In this document: one piece after another, positions 6,463 to 11,868 of the stretch
How positions within the stretch are numbered: the first letter of the stretch is position 1
How the letters are laid out: the number at the start of each line of letters is the position of its first letter
Assembly (NCBI GenBank): GCA_044228625.1
Contig: JBGAUM010000104.1
Location: forward strand, 1-11,868
Length of the DNA stretch: 11,868 nt
Reading direction: 5' to 3'
Source: UKL13-2 sp044228625
GTDB lineage: Bacteria > Pseudomonadota > Gammaproteobacteria > Burkholderiales > Usitatibacteraceae
The notes under the pieces: model-generated
The model's input: only the letters and a program-made list of their open reading frames with translations
Told to the model about the DNA's origin: nothing
Database searches by the model: none
Program-made: the position numbers and the translations under genes

Positions 6463-7558
6463 ACTTGCGCGATTCACTCACGGCGCGAACGATTTCTTCC
6501 TCGGAGATGGCTTCGCGCGCCAGTAACAGGCGATACGCTCCGCGTGGTTCCCGTTTGATCAAGGATGCATCCTCCAACGCGTGGAGAATGTCTTCGGCGA
6601 CGTCGATGGGCATCGGCACTTTGAACCTGACTGCCGTCAAATCCAGTGGGCTCGCGCTTTGGGAAAACGCATCCACCACCTGAAGGGCTTCTTGCACGTG
6701 GGCGGGCTCTCGCCACACTCTTGAGTCGCGCGCAGGGTGTCGAAAGTATGACAACGTCGCGGCAACCTCGGCACCCGCCAGCACAATGGTCCAGCACAGG
6801 AATAGCCACACCAGCAGGATAGGAACACTGGCAAACGTCCCATACACCAGGCTGTAGGTCGGAATTCGCACGATCGTCACGACAAACAGGTACTTTGCGC
6901 CTTCGAACAAGAATGCGCCCAGCAACCCTCCTGCCAGTGCATGCCGCAGGGGTACGTGGCGTGCCGGCATGATGCGGTAAGCCAGAACCAATGCCGTCGC
7001 GGTCAGCACAAACGGCACAATGCGGACGATGCCGTCATCAAGAAATGGCACCACGCGCTCAAACCGGTGGGCAAAGTGAATCAGGTACGACGTCAAGGTC
7101 AGGCTCACACCAATCAAAAGAGGCCCTGCAATCAGCAGCGCTGCGTAGGCTGCCAAACGTGCGAACCAGCTTCGGCGGCGTTTGGCACGCCAAATGTCAT
7201 TGAACACATTGTCGATGGTAAAGAACATGGCGACAGCCGATGCCCCAACGATGGCCAAGCCAATCAAGGTGAGGCGTGCGGCGTTGCGGGCAAATTGGTC
7301 GATATAGGTCGCCACCAGCTTGCCCCCCACTTCCGGAACCAGGTTCTTGAGAGCGAAGTCGTGCACGGCCGCAATGAGCTTGGCCACATAGGGTAGATTG
7401 GCGGTCAGGGTGACGGTGACCGTCAGCAGGGGAACCAACGCCAACAACGTCGTAAAGGTCAGGCTTCCTGCCACCATCAGACAACGATCCTCGACGAGGC
7501 GCCTGACAACAAATCGGAGGTAAGCAGTCAGATTCTTCAATGGCGACTCTCGGGGCAA
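6461..7558 (-). CDS. YihY/UPF0761 (BrkB-like) inner-membrane protein
   Basis: A 365-residue polytopic inner-membrane protein whose cellular role is not established; the old link to ribonuclease BN was withdrawn. The pattern is LVEDRCLMVAGSLTFTTLLALVPL (21-44), the hallmark amphipathic and first membrane segment, then hydrophobic segments near 98-118, 135-160, 178-198, 204-226 and 240-266. IDNVFNDIW (115-123) and YGTFASVPILLVWLFLCW (239-256) are family blocks. Residues 280-365 form a hydrophilic tail that could be a small winged-helix domain; the E. coli protein of about 290 residues lacks it. The first codon is a TTG at 7558-7556 with AGGAA nine bases upstream; a second TTG at 7540 is possible, and no ATG is available before the conserved region. 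It diverges from wrbA. Confidence 0.92.
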   Translation of the reverse strand: MPRESPLKNLTAYLRFVVRRLVEDRCLMVAGSLTFTTLLALVPLLTVTVTLTANLPYVAKLIAAVHDFALKNLVPEVGGKLVATYIDQFARNAARLTLIGLAIVGASAVAMFFTIDNVFNDIWRAKRRRSWFARLAAYAALLIAGPLLIGVSLTLTSYLIHFAHRFERVVPFLDDGIVRIVPFVLTATALVLAYRIMPARHVPLRHALAGGLLGAFLFEGAKYLFVVTIVRIPTYSLVYGTFASVPILLVWLFLCWTIVLAGAEVAATLSYFRHPARDSRVWREPAHVQEALQVVDAFSQSASPLDLTAVRFKVPMPIDVAEDILHALEDASLIKREPRGAYRLLLAREAISEEEIVRAVSESRK

Positions 7559-7571
7559 TTTGCGCTGTTCC

Positions 7572-7578
7572 TATAATA
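7572..7578. promoter_or_regulatory. Overlapping divergent -10 elements (wrbA rightward, yihY leftward)
   Basis: On the plus strand TATAAT (7572-7577) is a perfect -10, giving a start near 7584 and a leader of about 29 bases to the wrbA ATG. On the minus strand the same bases, shifted by one, read TATTAT (five of six). If the leftward one is used, the yihY TTG at 7558 would be about eight bases from the RNA end and its AGGAA would not be transcribed. Neither side has a clear -35. Confidence 0.4.
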
Positions 7579-7612
7579 CGGAATCCACACGCAAGTACCG
7601 CGCACCTTCACA

Positions 7613-8206
7613 ATGTCCGAAATCCTGGTTTTGTACTATTCGCAAAGCGGCTCTGTCCGCGAACTGGCGCGCCATGTGGCCCGCGGGGTGGAATCGGTGA
7701 CCGGCATGTCCGCGCGCTTGCGAACCGTGCCGAAAGTGGCGCCGGTGACGACCGTCGCCGCCCCGCTCATTCCCGAAGCCGGAGCGCCGTATGCTGCCGC
7801 GCGAGACCTCGCCGAGTGCGTGGGTTTGGCATTGGGGTCGCCCACGCGATTTGGAAACATGGCGGCTCCATTGAAGTATTTTCTGGACGGCACGGCTGGC
7901 GAATGGATGTCCGGTGCACTTTCTGGAAAACCCGCGGCAGTATTTACGTCTACAAGTACACAGCACGGCGGCAATGAATCCACGCTTCTTTCCATGATGC
8001 TCCCGCTGCTGCATCACGGCATGGTGATCGTGGGCATTCCGTTCACCGAGCAGAAACTCAACACCACTCGTACCGGCGGCTCGCCCTATGGCGCCACGCA
8101 TGTTGCCGGCACGGACAATGCGCTACCCATCAGTGACGATGAAGCGGCGCTGGCCTTCGGATTGGGCAGGCGGCTCGCGGAAACCGCGCAAAGACTCGTG
8201 GGCTGA
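7613..8206 (+). CDS. wrbA: NAD(P)H:quinone oxidoreductase, WrbA type
   Basis: A 197-residue flavodoxin-fold FMN enzyme that reduces quinones by two electrons with NAD(P)H in the cytoplasm, limiting semiquinone-driven oxidative stress. YYSQSGSV (8-15) is the FMN phosphate loop, GSPTRFGNM (75-83) and STSTQHGGNESTLLS (113-127) surround the flavin ring, and TGGSPYGATHV (154-164) is the WrbA-specific segment. Length matches the family. ATG 7613 gives the standard N-terminus; I see no Shine-Dalgarno in the short leader. The stop codon directly touches the ATG of the DUF2069 gene, so the two are one transcript and probably coupled in translation. Confidence 0.94.
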   Translation: MSEILVLYYSQSGSVRELARHVARGVESVTGMSARLRTVPKVAPVTTVAAPLIPEAGAPYAAARDLAECVGLALGSPTRFGNMAAPLKYFLDGTAGEWMSGALSGKPAAVFTSTSTQHGGNESTLLSMMLPLLHHGMVIVGIPFTEQKLNTTRTGGSPYGATHVAGTDNALPISDDEAALAFGLGRRLAETAQRLVG

Positions 8207-8575
8207 ATGCCGATTCGTCATTTACAGTGGCAATCGATCGCGTCGGTTTGCCTGATCGCATTGATCGCGCTGAGCGTGGCTTGGGAAATGTGGCTTGCGC
8301 CTCTTAGGCCGGGCGGTTCTTGGCTGATGCTGAAGTGCCTGCCACTCCTGCTGCCTTTGATGGGCATTTTGCGCGGCCATCGCTATACCTATCAATGGGC
8401 CAGCCTGCTCATTTGGCTGTACGTGGCCGAAGGCGCAACGCGCGCCTTTACGGATGCCGGTCTTTCGCGCGTGCTTGCTTTGACGGAAGCGGGCCTTGGT
8501 TTGGCCTTCTTTTCCGCAACAGCCGGGTTTGTTCGAACGACGAGCCCTTCGATGAACAATCCGACCCAGTCGTAA
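8207..8575 (+). CDS. DUF2069 small inner-membrane protein
   Basis: A 122-residue hydrophobic protein of unknown function. Four membrane segments are visible: SIASVCLIALIALSVAWEMWL (11-31), LMLKCLPLLLPLMGILRG (41-58), WASLLIWLYVAEGATRAF (64-81) and LALTEAGLGLAFFSATAGFV (90-109). The Pro-Leu-Leu-Leu-Pro-Leu run in segment two and the WLYVAEG stretch fit DUF2069, a family of beta- and gammaproteobacteria that I recall often sits beside wrbA. The ATG follows the wrbA TGA with no gap, so ribosome re-initiation is likely. Its TAA is one base from the stop of the opposite-strand DedA gene. Confidence 0.87.
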   Translation: MPIRHLQWQSIASVCLIALIALSVAWEMWLAPLRPGGSWLMLKCLPLLLPLMGILRGHRYTYQWASLLIWLYVAEGATRAFTDAGLSRVLALTEAGLGLAFFSATAGFVRTTSPSMNNPTQS

Positions 8576-8576
8576 G

Positions 8577-9236
8577 TCAGCTTGTCGATGGCGACATGCG
8601 CGCCTTGATGAACCCAAAGATCACCGGCAAGAGGCTTACGAAAATGATGGCAATCACCAATGGGCCCTGATGCTCCTTGATCCACGGGATGTTGCCAAAC
8701 AGATAGCCCATGTACACGAGCGAACCAACCCACATGGCGGCGCCAAACAACGTGTAACCCATGTACTTGCCGCGTGACATCTCGCCCAGCCCGGCCACAA
8801 ATGGGACATAAGTGCGAAGAAACGGCACGAAGCGTGCAATGACCACCGCAGCAGCCCCCCATTTTTCAAAGAACGTGTGCGTCCTTGCCAGGTATTCGGG
8901 ATTCAGCCATCGGGAACCCTGGTCGATGAAGTAGCGCTTGCCGACAAACCGGCCCACCTCGTAATTCACCGTATTGCCAAGTACCGCTGCGACAAACAGC
9001 ACCAGAACCAGCAAATGAACATCCATGCCGCCCAACGCGGCGATGGAGCCCGCAATAAACAGCAGTGAATCGCCGGGCAGAAATGGGGTCACGACCAATC
9101 CGGTCTCGGCGAAGACGATGGCGAACAGGATGGCGTATATCCAAACGCCATAGCGTGCCGTCCAACCGGCAAGATAGCTATTGAGGTTGAGGATCACATC
9201 GATCCCCATCCAGAACCACTCGGACAATAATTCCAC
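8577..9236 (-). CDS. DedA/VTT-family inner-membrane protein
   Basis: A 219-residue multi-pass membrane protein. Family members include polyprenyl-phosphate or phospholipid flippases and proteins affecting proton-motive-force balance; which one this is cannot be told. Seen: ETGLVVTPFLPGD (44-56) with Glu44 and Asp56, and ARFVPFLRTYVPFVAG (134-149) with Arg135 and Arg141. The spacing of these acidic and basic pairs (12 and 6 residues) matches the essential residues of E. coli YqjA. Hydrophobic segments lie near 28-50, 57-85, 163-182 and 190-211. The chosen start is GTG 9236; ATG 9209 (Met10) is an alternative, and neither has a clear Shine-Dalgarno. Eighteen bases after secF, so probably the last gene of secD-secF-dedA. 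Confidence 0.93.
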   Translation of the reverse strand: MELLSEWFWMGIDVILNLNSYLAGWTARYGVWIYAILFAIVFAETGLVVTPFLPGDSLLFIAGSIAALGGMDVHLLVLVLFVAAVLGNTVNYEVGRFVGKRYFIDQGSRWLNPEYLARTHTFFEKWGAAAVVIARFVPFLRTYVPFVAGLGEMSRGKYMGYTLFGAAMWVGSLVYMGYLFGNIPWIKEHQGPLVIAIIFVSLLPVIFGFIKARMSPSTS

Positions 9237-9254
9237 GGACGTTCGCCCGGCGGG

Positions 9255-10247
9255 TCAGGGATGCGCCGAAATGACTTCCGGCTCGCCCTCCTTCTTGACA
9301 GGCTTGATGAAATCTTCGCGAGAGACCCCCAGATACTTGGCGATCGGGCATGCCACCAATACAGAAGAATAGATACCGAAACAGATGCCGATGGTCAACG
9401 CCAGGGCAAAGTAATACAGCGCCGGCCCCCCGGCAATCAACATCGCCAAAACCATCATTTGCGTCGTGCCGTGCGTGATGATGGTTCGCGAAATCGTCCC
9501 GGTAATGGCCGCATCAAAGATTTCTTCGGTCGTGGCCTTGCGCATCTTGCGGAAATTTTCACGCGCACGATCAAACACCACAACCGATTCATTGACTGAG
9601 TAACCAAGGATGGCCAACACCGCCGCCAGCACGGGCAATGAGAATTCCCACTGGAAGAACGCAAAGAAACCCAAGATGATCACGACGTCATGCAGGTTTG
9701 CCACGATGGTTGCCACAGCAAATCGCCATTCAAAACGGATAGCGAGGTAGATGATGATGCCCAAACAAACCGCAAGGAGCGCTGCCGCGCCGTCATAGGC
9801 CAGTTCCTTGCCGACCTGGCTTCCCACGAACTCCACGCGCAACTTGTTGGCCTTGGGGTCCACTTTGATTTTCTCAACGTCGTAATCCAACCCCAGTGGC
9901 AACAGTGCCTCGATGATCGTGTTCTTCTGCTTTTCCATCGCCTCGTTCTGATTGCCGTCCGAAGCCTTGAGCGGAAGGCGAATCAGAACGTCTTTGCTCG
10001 ATCCAAAATTCTGGACAAACGCCTCTTGAAATCCGCGCTTTTCAATTTCAGCGCGGATTTTTTCCAAATCTGCCGCTTGCTTGAACGGGGCCTCGATCAC
10101 GGTACCGCCTGTGAACTCGATGGAGAAATGCAGCCCCTTGGTGGCAAGGAAAAAGACAGCCAGCAAAAAGGTCACGAACGAAATCACGTTGAACACCAGC
10201 GCGTGGCGCATGAACGGGATCGAATTTTTGATTCGGAAAAATTCCAT
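9255..10247 (-). CDS. secF: Protein translocase accessory subunit SecF
   Basis: A 330-residue inner-membrane protein that with SecD forms the SecDF complex, which uses proton-motive force to pull exported proteins out of SecYEG on the periplasmic side. Segment one is ALVFNVISFVTFLLAVFFLA (16-35), followed by FSIEFTGGTVIEAPF (41-55), the start of the periplasmic domain. Segments near 152-171, 178-198, 205-224 and 263-303 form the RND-like core, with GYSVNESVVVFDRARENFR (215-233) as the conserved loop. Length is normal. ATG 10247 has AAGGA about seven bases upstream. The stop of secD is 33 bases upstream and the dedA start 18 bases downstream. Confidence 0.98.
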   Translation of the reverse strand: MEFFRIKNSIPFMRHALVFNVISFVTFLLAVFFLATKGLHFSIEFTGGTVIEAPFKQAADLEKIRAEIEKRGFQEAFVQNFGSSKDVLIRLPLKASDGNQNEAMEKQKNTIIEALLPLGLDYDVEKIKVDPKANKLRVEFVGSQVGKELAYDGAAALLAVCLGIIIYLAIRFEWRFAVATIVANLHDVVIILGFFAFFQWEFSLPVLAAVLAILGYSVNESVVVFDRARENFRKMRKATTEEIFDAAITGTISRTIITHGTTQMMVLAMLIAGGPALYYFALALTIGICFGIYSSVLVACPIAKYLGVSREDFIKPVKKEGEPEVISAHP

Positions 10248-10280
10248 GGTGCGTCCTTGGATCCGGGATTGTTCGCGGGG

Positions 10281-11868
10281 TTAGGCGGGGCTGGTTTGCG
10301 ATTTGTGCCAATCCACGTTGCCGATGGACAACTTGGCTGACTTCTTGCCACCATAAATCAGATTGACGATGCCGCGCGACACCATGACGGCGGAAAACAG
10401 CGACGTGAGAATGCCGAGGCAATGCACCACCGCGAAACCGCGTACCGGCCCTGATCCCCAGATCAGCAGCGCCATGCCTGCAATCAGCGTTGTCACGTTG
10501 GAGTCAATGATGGTATCGAGCGCGCGGTCATAACCAGCCTGAATGGCCATTTGCGGCGAAACACCCGAGCGTAATTCTTCTCGTATGCGTTCGTTGATCA
10601 GCACATTGGCATCGATGGCCATCCCCAGCGTTAGCGCGATAGCTGCGATGCCCGGCAAAGTCAGCGTGGCCTGGAGCATGGAGAGAATCGCCATCAGGAA
10701 CAGGAGGTTTGACGCCAATGCCAACACGGAGACGACGCCAAACAACATGTAGTACGCCACCATGAAAACAGTGATGAGCGCGAAACCAATCAAGAGTGAA
10801 TTCTTGCCACGTTCAATGTTTTCAGCGCCAAGGCTTGGACCAATCGTGCGCTCTTCGATGATTTCCATCGGTGCCGCCAGCGCGCCAGCGCGCAACAGCA
10901 GTGCGAGGTTCTTGGCTTCCTGAGTGGAAAAACTGCCGCTGATCTGGAACTGCGGCCCGAATTCCCCCTGAATGACCGGCCACGTCAGCACTTCCGGCTT
11001 ACCCTTTTCGATCAGGATCATCGCCATTTGCTTGCCAAGGTTTTCCCGTGTGTTTTGCAGCATGACGCGGCCACCCGGTCCGTCAAGACGCACGCTTACA
11101 ATGGGGCGCCCGGTCTGCTGGTCGAAGCCGGGCTGCGCATCGGTCACGCGCTCGCCCGTGATCACCACGGATTTCCGAACCAGCACCACTTCGCCCTTGT
11201 CGCCGATCATCTTTTCAGTATTGAACGGCGCTGGCTCGTTGCGCAGGTGCTCAAAGCCTCCGCCGACGAGATTTTCGTGGGCGACGTTGCGAAGTTCCAG
11301 CGTTGCAGTGCGCCCGATCACGTCCTTGGCACGCGTGGGATCCTGCACGCCCGCCAGTTGCACCAGGATGCGGTCGGCGCCCTGCTGCTGCACGATCGGT
11401 TCGGACACGCCAAGTTCATTGACGCGTTTCCGCAGCGCCGTGATGTTCTGGGCGATCGCGTTCTCTTGTAGCGCCTTCAAGGCCTCGGGCTTGATCGAGG
11501 CCGTCAGCACCAAGTCTTCACCCGCACCAGACGTCTTCAGCGCCAAATCGTTGATCTGGGCCGTGATTTCCTTTTCAGCCTTGGCGAGTTCCGCGCTTTC
11601 CTTGAATCGCACGACGACTTTGTCGCCATCACGGGAAAGGCTGTTGTAGTAGATCTTCTTGTCGCGCAATGCAGTGCGCACCTCGCCGGCGTACCGCTCC
11701 ACCGCCTTGCTCATCGCGGCCTTCATGTCCACTTGCATCAGGAAATGCACGCCACCGCGCAAGTCCAGGCCCAGATACATCGGCAAGGCGTTGATCTTGG
11801 ACAGCCAATGCGGGGAATTTGACACCAAGTTCAATGCGGCAATGTAGCCCTCGCCGACCTTTTGCTGA
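10281..11868 (-). CDS. secD: Protein translocase accessory subunit SecD (N-terminus outside window)
   Basis: The visible 528 codons begin inside the gene; the frame stays open to the window edge and the first membrane segment is missing, so the true start lies beyond 11868. A TTG at 11834 is not the start: the preceding residues YIAALNL continue the usual SecD sequence. Seen (numbering from the first whole codon): LGLDLRGGVHFLMQVDM (32-48), the P1 periplasmic domain with RKRVNELGVSEPIVQQQG (146-163), FSTQEAKNLALLLRAGALAAP (313-333), then RTIGPSLG (340-347). A five-segment RND-type core carries TLGMAIDANVLINERIREELRSG (413-435) and TTLIAGMALLIWGSGPVRGF (459-478). Works with SecF. A yajC gene commonly precedes it, but that would be outside the window. 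Confidence 0.98.
   Translation of the reverse strand, partial: QQKVGEGYIAALNLVSNSPHWLSKINALPMYLGLDLRGGVHFLMQVDMKAAMSKAVERYAGEVRTALRDKKIYYNSLSRDGDKVVVRFKESAELAKAEKEITAQINDLALKTSGAGEDLVLTASIKPEALKALQENAIAQNITALRKRVNELGVSEPIVQQQGADRILVQLAGVQDPTRAKDVIGRTATLELRNVAHENLVGGGFEHLRNEPAPFNTEKMIGDKGEVVLVRKSVVITGERVTDAQPGFDQQTGRPIVSVRLDGPGGRVMLQNTRENLGKQMAMILIEKGKPEVLTWPVIQGEFGPQFQISGSFSTQEAKNLALLLRAGALAAPMEIIEERTIGPSLGAENIERGKNSLLIGFALITVFMVAYYMLFGVVSVLALASNLLFLMAILSMLQATLTLPGIAAIALTLGMAIDANVLINERIREELRSGVSPQMAIQAGYDRALDTIIDSNVTTLIAGMALLIWGSGPVRGFAVVHCLGILTSLFSAVMVSRGIVNLIYGGKKSAKLSIGNVDWHKSQTSPA

Noticed and set aside
5476..6477. 333-residue minus-strand reading frame opposite the PilZ-like gene
   Set aside because: No domain or start signal, low-complexity composition, and the plus-strand gene has a Shine-Dalgarno and PilZ-like motifs.
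1..11868. Mobile elements, CRISPR, tRNA, rRNA or phage genes
   Set aside because: Reading both strands I found no transposase motifs, long terminal repeats, regularly spaced repeats or tRNA-like sequences; the 'recombinase' name at 2153-4192 does not indicate a mobile element.

Overview
The window looks like chromosomal core DNA of a betaproteobacterium, GC-rich, with dense genes and short spacers. Reasons: a SecD-SecF-DedA cluster with SecF sequences of the betaproteobacterial kind (EFTGGT, GYSVNES), a Gcr-type 'site-specific recombinase' membrane protein, a WrbA-DUF2069 pair and a YihY protein with a long C-terminal extension. Family assignments are from remembered sequence motifs; I cannot resolve the genus, and no database search was run.

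Layout. Bases 1-623 (minus) hold the N-terminal half of a type II NADP-dependent isocitrate dehydrogenase, read from an extended -10 promoter near 676-684. A 311-bp spacer follows. Two plus-strand genes, a GFA/CENP-V-fold zinc protein (935-1324) and an FR47-like GNAT acetyltransferase (1344-2021), are 19 bp apart and probably form an operon. A perfect TATAAT at 2081 precedes the large Gcr-family membrane protein (2153-4192), which converges on a secreted TlpA-type thioredoxin (4248-4742, minus). The TlpA gene diverges from a 522-residue poorly characterised protein with a degenerate PilZ-like C-terminus (4876-6444, plus). That gene converges on a YihY/UPF0761 membrane protein (6461-7558, minus). 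YihY diverges from wrbA (7613-8206), which abuts a small DUF2069 membrane protein (8207-8575). That gene converges, with one base between the stops, on a minus-strand operon read secD (10281 to beyond the window end), secF (9255-10247), dedA family (8577-9236).

How they work together. SecD and SecF form the accessory complex that uses proton-motive force to help protein export through SecYEG. The DedA-family membrane protein downstream is probably co-transcribed. The TlpA protein is an exported thiol-disulfide protein. The other genes are single housekeeping or stress-related units (TCA cycle, quinone reduction, acetylation). No mobile element, CRISPR array, tRNA or rRNA was seen.

The least understood items are the Gcr-type protein, which looks like a multi-pass membrane protein with no visible recombinase motif, and the PilZ-like protein at 4876-6444. 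There is also small-scale regulatory structure: a 12-base sequence shared by two -10 regions, a dyad just downstream of a -10, opposite -10 elements overlapping on the two strands, and a repeated TAG-CCGGC sequence at three gene ends.
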